Shown: positions 1-6,067, counted from the stretch's first letter. The stretch is 9,540 bases of DNA from an uncultured bacterium (GCA_937995995.1 CALKIP010000133.1:1-9540); one strand, 5' to 3'. A program made the numbers and translations. The notes: generated by a model from the sequence alone, not told the origin.

Positions 1-461
1 CGCGGGTGGCACGCTCGAACATCTGGGGGCTGACCAAGCTCGGTGCGGAGGTGGCCGTCTGCGGGCCGCGCACGCTCCTGCCTCCGGACGTCGAGGCGCT
101 CGGCGTGCAAACTTTCTCACGCATCGAGGAGGCCATCGAGTGGGCCGACGTGCTCAACGTGCTCCGCCTCCAGCTCGAGCGGATGGAGGCGGGTTACGTC
201 CCGAGCCTCCGGGAATACAACCGGGTATTCGGCGTGACGCGGGAGCGCATCGAGCGCGCGCCGCGAGACCTGCTGATCCTGCACCCGGGGCCGATGAACA
301 GGGGCGTCGAGATCGACAGTGATGTGGCCGATGGGCCGCATTCGGTGATTCTGGAACAGGTGACGAACGGCGTGGCGGTACGCATGGCAGTGCTCTACCT
401 CCTGGCCGGCGGTGCGCCGGAGCGGGCAGAGGCGGCAAAGCTCGGGGGGAGCGGAGCGTGA
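1..461 (+). CDS. pyrB: Aspartate carbamoyltransferase, C-terminal half (5' truncated by window edge)
   Basis: Catalyses the committed step of pyrimidine synthesis in the cytoplasm: carbamoyl phosphate plus aspartate gives carbamoyl-aspartate. Only about 152 residues are present, roughly half of the usual 300-310, so the carbamoyl-phosphate domain lies outside the window. The reading frame is already open at base 3, and the first residues read RVARSN, which matches the hinge segment HSRVARSN of the family. This makes the GTG at 6 an internal valine, not a start. The aspartate-binding stretch VLRLQLER keeps the Arg and Gln that correspond to Arg229 and Gln231 of the E. coli enzyme. HPGPMNRGVEID is the 260s-loop signature, in the form common in bacteria whose pyrB sits beside pyrC. 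The stop TGA (459-461) shares its last base with the pyrC ATG, so translation is probably coupled. No regulatory subunit gene (pyrI) follows. Confidence 0.96.
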   Translation, partial: RVARSNIWGLTKLGAEVAVCGPRTLLPPDVEALGVQTFSRIEEAIEWADVLNVLRLQLERMEAGYVPSLREYNRVFGVTRERIERAPRDLLILHPGPMNRGVEIDSDVADGPHSVILEQVTNGVAVRMAVLYLLAGGAPERAEAAKLGGSGA

Positions 462-1750
462 TGGAAAAGCCGATCCTTCTGCGGGGTGGGCGGGTCGTCG
501 ACCCATCGCAAGGCATCGACGACGTGCGCGACGTCCTTCTGACCGATGGCGCGGTGGCCGGAGTCGAGCGCGAGATCGCGCCGCCGGACGGCACCGAGGT
601 GATCGACGTTTCGGGGCTCGTCGTCACGCCGGGGCTGATCGATGTCCACGTCCACCTGCGTGAGCCGGGCGGCGAGCACAAGGAGACGATCGCGACCGGC
701 GCCTGTGCGGCGGCCGCAGGCGGCTTCACGGCCGTTTGTGCCATGCCAAACACCGATCCGCCCATTGACGATCCGGCATCCGTCGGTTTCGTGGTAGCCG
801 AAGGGCTGCGCGCCGGCGCCGCGCGGGTCTACCCGGTCGGTGCCATCTCGGTCGAGATGAAGGGCGAGCGCCTCACCCAGATCGGCGAGCTGGTCGACGC
901 GGGCGCCGTCGGGATCACCGACGACGGACTGCCCGTCTCGGACGCGGGGCTCATGCGGCTCGCGCTCGAGTACGCGCAGACGTTCGACATCCCCGTCGCG
1001 GTGCACGAGGAGGAGCTCGCGCTCTCACGTGGCGGCTCGATGAACGAGGGGCTCATCTCGACTCGCCTCGGGCTCGTCGGGATTCCGAACGCCGCCGAGG
1101 ACGTCATGATCGCCCGCGACCTGATGCTCGCCGAACTGACCGGTGGCCGGCTGCACATTCAGCACGTCACGACCCGGGGCGGCGTGGCGATGATCCGCGA
1201 GGCGAAGGCCCGCGGCGTCCGCGTCACCGCCGAAGCGACACCTCACCACTTCACGCTGACCGAAGCGGCGGTCGAGAACTACCGTACCGATGCCAAGATG
1301 AACCCGCCGCTGCGCAGCGAGGCGGACCGCGAGGCGGTGCGCCAGGGCGTGGCCGATGGCACGCTGGATGTCATCGCGACCGACCACGCGCCGCACCACT
1401 ACGACGAGAAGGAGCAGGCGTTCGCCGAAGCGCCGTTCGGGATCGTGGGGCTGGAGACGGCGCTCGGGCTCGTCGTCACCGAACTCGTCGAGCAGGGCGT
1501 CCTCGACCTCACCGGGCTCGTGGAGCGCATGAGCTGCACGCCTGCACGGGCCTTCAACCTCCCGGGCGGCACGCTCCGACCCGGCACGCCCGCTGACGTG
1601 ACCGTCTTCGATCCGAGTGAGGAGTGGACCGTGGACCCGAGCCGGTTCCTGTCGAAGAGCCGGAATACTCCGTTCACGGGGTGGACGCTCCGGGGTCGCG
1701 CCGTCTACACGATCGTGGGCGGTCGCATCGTCTGGAAGGGAAGGGATTAG
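461..1750 (+). CDS. pyrC: Dihydroorotase, class I type
   Basis: Zinc amidohydrolase that cyclises carbamoyl-aspartate to dihydroorotate, the step after PyrB. The product is 429 residues, normal for the class I (long) form. Visible metal and catalytic residues are the HVH pair at 63-65 in DVHVHLREPG, His182 in VHEEE, His235 in HIQHVT and Asp308 in ATDHAPHH. Where many dihydroorotases have a carboxylated lysine, this one has the TDD segment (153-155), as in class I enzymes such as that of Aquifex. I chose ATG 461, which overlaps the pyrB stop as TGATG. A GTG directly before it (458) would add one residue. A G-rich Shine-Dalgarno (444-451) lies inside the end of pyrB. The overlap fits a family in which dihydroorotase can bind aspartate carbamoyltransferase for stability or activity; complex formation here is inference. 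Alternatives such as hydantoinase or allantoinase are made unlikely by the pyrB neighbour. Confidence 0.96.
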   Translation: MEKPILLRGGRVVDPSQGIDDVRDVLLTDGAVAGVEREIAPPDGTEVIDVSGLVVTPGLIDVHVHLREPGGEHKETIATGACAAAAGGFTAVCAMPNTDPPIDDPASVGFVVAEGLRAGAARVYPVGAISVEMKGERLTQIGELVDAGAVGITDDGLPVSDAGLMRLALEYAQTFDIPVAVHEEELALSRGGSMNEGLISTRLGLVGIPNAAEDVMIARDLMLAELTGGRLHIQHVTTRGGVAMIREAKARGVRVTAEATPHHFTLTEAAVENYRTDAKMNPPLRSEADREAVRQGVADGTLDVIATDHAPHHYDEKEQAFAEAPFGIVGLETALGLVVTELVEQGVLDLTGLVERMSCTPARAFNLPGGTLRPGTPADVTVFDPSEEWTVDPSRFLSKSRNTPFTGWTLRGRAVYTIVGGRIVWKGRD

Positions 1751-1753
1751 CCG

Positions 1754-3265
1754 GTGTCGCGAGCTTCGGGACCGACCCTGACGTCACGCGCCTGGCTCGA
1801 CGGGGAGGCCTATCCGTGGCCCGCCCTCGACGAGGTCGCCGAGGGCGCACGGCTGGCGGGGTGCTACTGCGTGGCGAGCAAGCAGATCGGGGTGACGAAG
1901 AACGACAAACCCTACCTGCGGCTGCAACTCTGCGACCGCAGCGGCGAGATCGAAGGCCGGGTATGGGATCATGCCGAACGGATCCACGAGCAGGTGGCCG
2001 AAGGCGACTTCGTCGGCGTGCGGGGGAGGGTGGAGAGCTTTCGCGGGCAGCGGCAGCTCAAGATCGAGGAGATCGCGCCGATCACCGTCGCGCCGGAGGA
2101 GCTCGAACTGTTCCTCCCGCGCACGAGCCACGACCTGGCCGAGCTCGAGGCCGAACTCGACGCTCTGATCGAGAGCGTCGAGGATCCTGGGCTGAACGCA
2201 CTCCTCGTTCATCTCCTCGGCAGCGAGTCCGAGACCGGCCGTGCGTTCCGGCGTGCGCCTGCCGCCAAGCGCAACCACCACGCCTACGTCGGCGGACTGC
2301 TCGAGCACACCGTCTCGATCGGGTGGGTGTGTAGCGCACTCGCCGGGCACTACGGCGCCGCACTCGATCGGGATCTGCTCCTGACCGGTGCGCTCCTCCA
2401 CGACATCGGCAAGATCCGCGAGATCGGCGTCTCCGGCGGCTTCCCCTACACCGACGAGGGCAAGCTGCTCGGGCACATCGTCATCGGGATCCAGATCGTC
2501 AGGGACGCCGCGAGGGAGATCCCGGAGCTCTCCGAGGAGCGGGCGCTCCTCGTCCAGCACCTCGTCGCGAGCCACCAGGGCAAGTACGAGTGGCAGAGCC
2601 CCAAGATCCCGATGACGCTCGAGGCGCTCCTCCTCCACTACGTCGACGATCTCGACGCCAAGATGAACCAGGCCCTCGCCCTCGTCGCCTCCGCCGAGAA
2701 GGGCTGGACCGGCTATGACCCGGCCTTTGGCCGCGCGTTTCTACAGCACCTGGATGGGTCGGAGGCTGAGCGTGCGGCGGACTCACGGCCGGACGCGAGT
2801 GCCAACGCAGAGGCAGTGGCGCCCACCGATGTGGCGGGACCTGTCCACGAGGTGACGGAAGCAGCATCGGCGGAACGCGAGCCGATGGGAACGGAAGAGG
2901 GGACGGAAGAGGGGACGGAAGCGGGGACGGAAGCGGGGACGGAAGCGGGGACGGAAGCGGGGACGCGGGCAGCGGCGGAGTCGGCCGGGGCCGCCGAAGA
3001 GGGCGACTCCGGAAACGACGACCTGCCGTGGTTCGAGGCGGGAGAGGCCGAAGGGCGCGAATTTGAGGACGCCGGTGTGCAGGACGAGGCGGAGCCCGCC
3101 GTGCCGGGAGGGGAGGCGAAGAACGCCACTGCGGAGGAGCCGGACCGCCAGGCCGTGCCCCATGACCCGAGTGGGGGAGCGACTTCCGACCATGGCTCGA
3201 ACCCGGGCGGAGGTATGCGCCCGATACGGTTCGATCACGAAACGCTGGATCTGTTCGGGGACTGA
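1754..3265 (+). CDS. YhaM-like 3'-5' exoribonuclease (OB-fold plus HD domain) with long acidic tail
   Basis: Predicted cytoplasmic metal-dependent 3'-5' exoribonuclease that trims single-stranded RNA ends. The 503 residues fall into three parts. An OB-fold nucleic-acid-binding domain covers about 30-115 (YLRLQLCDRSGEIEGRVW). An HD domain covers about 165-330, with candidate metal ligands His185 (LLEHT), His216-Asp217 (LLHDIGK), His241, His274 (ASHQG) and Asp298/Asp299 (HYVDDLDAKM). A low-complexity acidic tail follows from about 338. YhaM of Bacillus is about 314 residues, so the tail is the extra part. It contains tandem GTEE/GTEA units (379-402), the cluster DDLPWF (422-427) and a less biased end, RPIRFDHETLDLFGD. 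The start is GTG 1754, 3 bases after the pyrC stop, with an AAGGGAAGGGA Shine-Dalgarno (1736-1746) inside pyrC. It is probably co-transcribed with pyrBC. The family call is firm. Exoribonuclease activity is inferred from YhaM, and the HD fold could act on another phosphodiester. Confidence 0.85.
   Translation: MSRASGPTLTSRAWLDGEAYPWPALDEVAEGARLAGCYCVASKQIGVTKNDKPYLRLQLCDRSGEIEGRVWDHAERIHEQVAEGDFVGVRGRVESFRGQRQLKIEEIAPITVAPEELELFLPRTSHDLAELEAELDALIESVEDPGLNALLVHLLGSESETGRAFRRAPAAKRNHHAYVGGLLEHTVSIGWVCSALAGHYGAALDRDLLLTGALLHDIGKIREIGVSGGFPYTDEGKLLGHIVIGIQIVRDAAREIPELSEERALLVQHLVASHQGKYEWQSPKIPMTLEALLLHYVDDLDAKMNQALALVASAEKGWTGYDPAFGRAFLQHLDGSEAERAADSRPDASANAEAVAPTDVAGPVHEVTEAASAEREPMGTEEGTEEGTEAGTEAGTEAGTEAGTRAAAESAGAAEEGDSGNDDLPWFEAGEAEGREFEDAGVQDEAEPAVPGGEAKNATAEEPDRQAVPHDPSGGATSDHGSNPGGGMRPIRFDHETLDLFGD
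2888..2965 (+). repeat. 12-bp tandem repeat inside the YhaM-like gene
   Basis: Six head-to-tail units of 12 bases, GGGACGGAAGAG/GGGACGGAAGCG, run from 2888 to 2959, followed by a half unit (GGGACG, 2960-2965). The first two units end in GAG and the next four in GCG, so the protein reads GTEE twice and then GTEA four times. The first unit also has GGA in place of GGG. Units three to six are identical at the DNA level, which suggests recent expansion by slippage. As 12 is a multiple of three, copy-number change would keep the frame. Confidence 0.95.
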
Positions 3266-3296
3266 TCCCGGGCGAAACCCGAGTCGGCGCAAACGA

Positions 3297-3323
3297 AAAA
3301 GCCCGCCTTTTCGGCGGGCTTTT
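3297..3323. terminator. Bidirectional rho-independent terminator between convergent operons
   Basis: A perfect hairpin pairs GCCCGCC (3301-3307) with GGCGGGC (3313-3319) around a 5-base loop. Four A residues before the stem and four T residues after it extend the pairing to 11 bp and provide a U-run in either direction. It lies 31 bases after the stop of the YhaM-like gene (+ strand) and about 40 bases after the rpsT stop (- strand), the right place to end both convergent transcripts. Confidence 0.92.
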
Positions 3324-3362
3324 CTCGACTCACGGATCCAAGTCGTCCCGGAGACGAAGCGC

Positions 3363-3626
3363 TTACGGCTGACCGCCCAGGGACAGGACCTTCTTGGCGA
3401 GCTGCGACTTCTTGCGCGCGGCCTTGTTCGGGTGAATGAGCCGACGCGTCGCGTAGCGATCCAGCAAGGCGGCAGTCTCACGGTACGCCGCGAGGGCGGT
3501 CTCCGCATCCGACGCGGTATTGACCTTCTTGATCGCGGTCTTCAGCCGTGAACGCTGCACGCGGTTTTGAATCCGACGCTTCTCAGCCTGACGGATCCGC
3601 TTTTCAGCACTCCTCGAGTTGGCCAA
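3363..3626 (-). CDS. rpsT: Ribosomal protein S20 (30S subunit), TTG start
   Basis: Small basic protein that binds 16S rRNA early in 30S assembly. The 87-residue product matches the usual S20 length and begins MANSRSAEKRIRQAEKRR, the typical S20 N-terminus. Later segments RSRLKTAIKKV and HPNKAARKKSQLAKK are also characteristic. The start is TTG (complement of 3624-3626). No ATG or GTG lies in frame between it and an upstream in-frame stop, and GGGGAGGAT (complement of 3630-3638) gives GGAGG 5 bases before the TTG. The TAA stop is at 3363-3365. The gene is monocistronic, faces the pyr operon across a shared terminator, and diverges from the M50 gene. E. coli rpsT also starts at UUG, and that codon takes part in its autogenous control; similar control here is inference. 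Confidence 0.97.
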   Translation of the reverse strand: MANSRSAEKRIRQAEKRRIQNRVQRSRLKTAIKKVNTASDAETALAAYRETAALLDRYATRRLIHPNKAARKKSQLAKKVLSLGGQP

Positions 3627-3629
3627 CCG

Positions 3630-3638
3630 ATCCTCCCC
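3630..3638 (-). promoter_or_regulatory. Ribosome binding site of rpsT
   Basis: On the - strand this reads GGGGAGGAT, containing the full GGAGG core 5 bases upstream of the TTG start. It decides the start: no other initiation codon in this frame has such a site, and the protein begins exactly as S20 should. Confidence 0.88.
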
Positions 3639-3680
3639 AGGTGACTCACGGGGTTTGTGTCCGTGGATACATAGCCTCGT

Positions 3681-3709
3681 AAGCTAAGGGCAACGGCGGC
3701 GGGTGTCAA
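3681..3709 (-). promoter_or_regulatory. Probable rpsT promoter
   Basis: On the - strand a perfect -35 hexamer TTGACA (complement of 3704-3709) is followed after 17 bases by TAGCTT (complement of 3681-3686), which keeps T1, A2 and T6 of the TATAAT consensus. The 17-base spacing is optimal for a housekeeping sigma factor. Transcription would start near 3674, giving a leader of about 45-50 bases that holds the strong ribosome binding site. The -10 is weak, so this is a prediction based on the -35 match, spacing and position. Confidence 0.65.
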
Positions 3710-3724
3710 CCTCGCGGGGCGAGC

Positions 3725-3742
3725 GGAATCGCATTCCATGCG
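3725..3742. promoter_or_regulatory. Two overlapping palindromes, candidate operator between divergent promoters
   Basis: GGAAT-CGC-ATTCC (3725-3737) and CGCAT-TCC-ATGCG (3730-3742) are both perfect 5-3-5 inverted repeats that share eight bases. They lie just upstream of the rpsT -35 box and about 50 bases upstream of the predicted start of the M50 transcript. A regulator binding site is one explanation. As each arm is only five bases, chance cannot be excluded. Confidence 0.3.
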
Positions 3743-3772
3743 TCGGGGGTGGCGAGGTTCGTACCTTTCGCG

Positions 3773-3779
3773 TTAGCTT
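3773..3779 (+). promoter_or_regulatory. Candidate -10 element of the M50-scpAB-rluB operon (leaderless arrangement)
   Basis: TTAGCTT ends 8 bases before the M50 ATG at 3788. Its TAGCTT core is identical to the -10 proposed for rpsT on the opposite strand. With a -10 box this close, transcription would begin at or within a few bases of the ATG, and no Shine-Dalgarno lies in between. I see no good -35 hexamer 16-18 bases upstream. Confidence 0.45.
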
Positions 3780-3787
3780 GTCCCGCC

Positions 3788-4444
3788 ATGGAAGTCTTTC
3801 TCATGGCCCTGCCGGTGCTGCTCTTCTCCGTGGTCGTCCACGAATACGCGCACGGGTGGGTGGCCTATAAGCAGGGCGATCCGACGGCGGCGAAGCTGGG
3901 TCGGTTGACGTTGAATCCGATCCCGCACATCGATCCGATCGGCAGCATCGTGTTTCCGCTGGTCCTGGCGCTGTCACAGGCAGGCGTGGTCTTCGGTTGG
4001 GCGCGGCCCGTACCGGTCGATCCGCTCAACTTCCGGGAGTATCGCCGGGGCGACATCCTGGTGTCACTGGCGGGCGTGGCGTCGAACTTTCTTCTCGCGA
4101 TCGCCTTCACGCTCGCCGTCGCCGCGCTGATCCACCTGGGCCGGGCGGTGCCGGCACTCGCGCCGAGTGCGGATGTGCTTGTCCAGATGGCGCGCTATGG
4201 GGTGTTGATCAATCTGGTTCTGGCGTTCTTCAACCTGATCCCGGTACCTCCACTGGATGGCTCGCACGTGGTGTACCATCTGCTGCCGCCGCGTCTTGCC
4301 GTGCGCTACCGGGAGTTGAGCCGGTACGGGATCCTCATTCTTCTCGCGATCCTGCTCTTCGCGCAGCCGCTGCTCGTGGTGGTGGCGTGGCCCGTGACGA
4401 TGCTGCAGGAAGCGTCCGACGCCCTCATCCGCCTGTTGATCTGA
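3788..4444 (+). CDS. M50 family (site-2-protease-like) membrane metallopeptidase
   Basis: Predicted zinc metallopeptidase of the short rhomboid-like/SpoIVFB-like M50 group, with its active site inside the cytoplasmic membrane. The 218-residue product has the zinc motif HEYAH (His18, Glu19, His22) in the first hydrophobic segment, and a second motif NLIPVPPLDG (149-158) with Asp157 as probable third ligand, the NPxPPLDG pattern of the family. Hydrophobic stretches near 3-22, 53-70, 90-115, 136-152 and 180-203 suggest five or so membrane segments. There is no PDZ or CBS domain, so substrate selection is unknown. I chose ATG 3788, which places HExxH at residue 18 as in relatives. A GTG at 3749 would add 13 residues but would start upstream of the proposed promoter. 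The stop abuts the scpA ATG. M50 genes beside scpAB are common in bacteria, so this linkage is expected. Confidence 0.9.
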   Translation: MEVFLMALPVLLFSVVVHEYAHGWVAYKQGDPTAAKLGRLTLNPIPHIDPIGSIVFPLVLALSQAGVVFGWARPVPVDPLNFREYRRGDILVSLAGVASNFLLAIAFTLAVAALIHLGRAVPALAPSADVLVQMARYGVLINLVLAFFNLIPVPPLDGSHVVYHLLPPRLAVRYRELSRYGILILLAILLFAQPLLVVVAWPVTMLQEASDALIRLLI

Positions 4445-5230
4445 ATGCAACCGACGCCGGACGCGGGTGAAGCCGCATTCATCGTGGAGCTGGACCGGTT
4501 CCAGGGCCCTCTGGACCTGCTCCTGCACCTGATCCGCGAGCAGGACATCGATATCTTCGATATCCCGATCGCTCGGATCACGGAGCAATTCCTGCGAGCG
4601 ATCGAGGGCGTGGAATCCCTCGGCCTGGACCGTGCCGGCGAGTTCCTGGAGATGGCCGCGCTGCTCGTCCGCATCAAGGCGCAGATGCTGATGCCGCGCC
4701 GAACCGAAGGCGACGAGGAACTCGAAGATCCTCGCGCGGAACTCGTTCGTCGACTCCTCGAGTACGAACATTTTCGCGAGGCTGCGCAACGCCTGGAAGC
4801 GGCGGAGGTCGAGCGGCTCCGCCATTACGCGCGCGGGTACGTGCCTCCGCGAACCGAGCCGGACCCGGACATCGAGCTCGTACTGGATTGGGAGGAACTC
4901 CTGGCGGCTGCGATCGCGATGGAGGATCGCCGGCGCCCGCCACAGGAGCACCGGATCCGGCCGCGCCTGGTCCCGATCGAGGAGAAGATCGACCTCATCG
5001 TGACCACGCTCGGCCGCCTTGCCCGCATCGAGTTCCAGCGACTCGTGGCTCCGTACGCCGATCGCATGCACGCCGTGGTCACGTTCATGGCCAGCCTGGA
5101 GCTCGCCAAACGACGCGCCCTGGCCATACGCCAGAGCGAGCCGTTCGCCGCGCTCTGGCTCTATCGCAGGAACGCAACAACGCCGCATGAAACCGACGCA
5201 GATCATCGAGGCCCTGCTCTTCGCGAGTGA
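4445..5230 (+). CDS. scpA: Segregation and condensation protein A (kleisin)
   Basis: Kleisin subunit of the SMC-ScpAB condensin, which bridges the two SMC heads and helps organise and segregate the chromosome. The product has 261 residues, normal for the family. The N-terminal signature FQGPLDLLLHLIREQDIDI (19-37) continues with FDIPIARITEQFL, the part that contacts the SMC neck. LVRIKAQMLMPR (74-85) is also typical. A variable acidic and arginine-rich linker (about 86-170) leads to the C-terminal winged helix, ending VVTFMASLELAKRRALAIRQ (211-230), which binds the SMC cap. The ATG directly follows the M50 stop (TGA-ATG) without a clear Shine-Dalgarno, so translation probably depends on coupling to the upstream gene. 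The last 44 bases overlap scpB; the final 15 or so residues therefore look unlike the family and are probably not functional. Confidence 0.95.
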   Translation: MQPTPDAGEAAFIVELDRFQGPLDLLLHLIREQDIDIFDIPIARITEQFLRAIEGVESLGLDRAGEFLEMAALLVRIKAQMLMPRRTEGDEELEDPRAELVRRLLEYEHFREAAQRLEAAEVERLRHYARGYVPPRTEPDPDIELVLDWEELLAAAIAMEDRRRPPQEHRIRPRLVPIEEKIDLIVTTLGRLARIEFQRLVAPYADRMHAVVTFMASLELAKRRALAIRQSEPFAALWLYRRNATTPHETDADHRGPALRE

Positions 5231-6050
5231 GGCCCCACTGACGACCGCCGACATGGCCTGCGCCGATGAGACACTCGACGAGGCCACGGTCGAGGCGGCG
5301 ATCCACGAGCTCAAGCGCGAGTACGAGGAGAGCGGCCGCGCCTTCCAGATCTACGAGATGGCCGGCGGCTTCCAGGTCCTGACGCGCCCGGACTTCGCCC
5401 CGTACCTGGAGCGCTTCGACACCGTCGTCCACACGGCCCGGCTCTCGACCGCCGCACTCGAGGTCCTGGCGATCATCGCCTACCGGCAGCCGATCGGACG
5501 GGCGGAGATCGAGGAGATCCGCGGTGTCGGCTCGTCCGGCGTCCTTCGCACGCTCCAGGAGCGGGAGCTGATCACGCCCGTCGGGCGTGGTGAGGGGCTC
5601 GGTCGACCGCTCCTCTACGGGACGACCTCGCGCTTTCTGGAGCACTTCGGCTTCCGTGGACTCGAGGACCTGCCGCGTCCCGAGGAGCTGCCGGTCGTGC
5701 TGCGTGAGCGGCATGCGGGCGAGGTCGAAGAGAAGGGCGATGAGAACGGAGCGGCACCGGGGCATGCGAACGGCACGTCGGCGACGTCGGGCAGCGCGGC
5801 GGCCGCTGACGATGCGCAGGATGCTGGCGATGCTGGCGATGCCGACTCACCGAATGATGAGCCCGTGGAAAGGCACGCTGCCGTCGTCGATGCGAGCGCC
5901 GATGCCGATGCCGGGGGCCTGGCCAATGGTGATGTCGGTACCGAGTACAATGCCGACGCCGATGGCCTCGCCCCCGGTCAGCCCGATGGCCCCGGCTCCA
6001 ACGGTTCCGGACCGGGGCATGCATCGCCGCCGGCACACGAGGACGACTGA
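5187..6050 (+). CDS. scpB: Segregation and condensation protein B with acidic C-terminal extension
   Basis: Dimeric winged-helix partner that binds ScpA within the SMC condensin. The conserved part is about residues 1-172: KPTQIIEALLFASEAPLT at the start, LSTAALEVLAIIAYRQPI (86-103), EIEEIRGVGSSGVLRTL (107-123) and GRPLLYGTTSRFLEHFG (139-155). These cover both winged helices and the conserved YGTT loop. From about 173 to 287 comes a tail of some 115 residues rich in Ala, Asp, Gly, Asn and Pro, absent from typical ScpB (180-200 residues). I chose ATG 5187 because the following residues match the family N-terminus exactly. The frame is open further upstream (to an ATG at 5019), but that stretch does not resemble ScpB. 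The start lies 44 bases inside scpA, and AGGAA (5168-5172) is 14 bases away, too far to be strong, so coupled translation is likely. Confidence 0.94.
   Translation: MKPTQIIEALLFASEAPLTTADMACADETLDEATVEAAIHELKREYEESGRAFQIYEMAGGFQVLTRPDFAPYLERFDTVVHTARLSTAALEVLAIIAYRQPIGRAEIEEIRGVGSSGVLRTLQERELITPVGRGEGLGRPLLYGTTSRFLEHFGFRGLEDLPRPEELPVVLRERHAGEVEEKGDENGAAPGHANGTSATSGSAAAADDAQDAGDAGDADSPNDEPVERHAAVVDASADADAGGLANGDVGTEYNADADGLAPGQPDGPGSNGSGPGHASPPAHEDD
5820..5843 (+). repeat. 9-bp tandem repeat in the scpB tail
   Basis: Two exact copies of GATGCTGGC (5820-5828, 5829-5837) are followed by a partial GATGCC. They encode Asp-Ala-Gly units in the acidic tail of ScpB. Similar GATGCC doublets recur near 5901-5913. 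The unit length keeps the reading frame, as expected for slippage growth in a tail under weak constraint. Confidence 0.8.
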
Positions 6051-6067
6051 CACCGCGTGAGGCGGCC

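Noticed and set aside
6..461. Complete gene starting at the GTG at 6
   Set aside because: The codon before it is Arg and the sequence RVARSN is internal in aspartate carbamoyltransferases, so the gene starts outside the window.
2888..2965. CRISPR-like array
   Set aside because: The units are only 12 bases, head-to-tail with no spacers, and lie in frame within a coding tail.
3009..3040. SSB-type tail motif (DDLPWF) in the YhaM-like protein
   Set aside because: It resembles the acidic SSB tip DDDIPF, but SSB partners need the Phe at the very C-terminus, and this one is internal, about 75 residues from the end.
2783..3508. - strand frame with RFRP repeats opposite the nuclease tail
   Set aside because: The repeats are the antisense of the 12-bp GGGACGGAAGCG units, which stay open in several frames because 12 is a multiple of three; it also runs into rpsT.
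3749..3790. GTG at 3749 as start of the M50 gene
   Set aside because: It would add 13 residues not expected before the HExxH segment and would place the TTAGCTT box inside the gene; ATG 3788 fits the family better. Not fully excluded.
4064..5314. Long open frame on the - strand (416 codons) across M50, scpA and scpB
   Set aside because: It lies opposite three well-identified genes, its protein is rich in Arg, His, Gln and Asp without any domain, and such frames arise from the codon bias of GC-rich genes.
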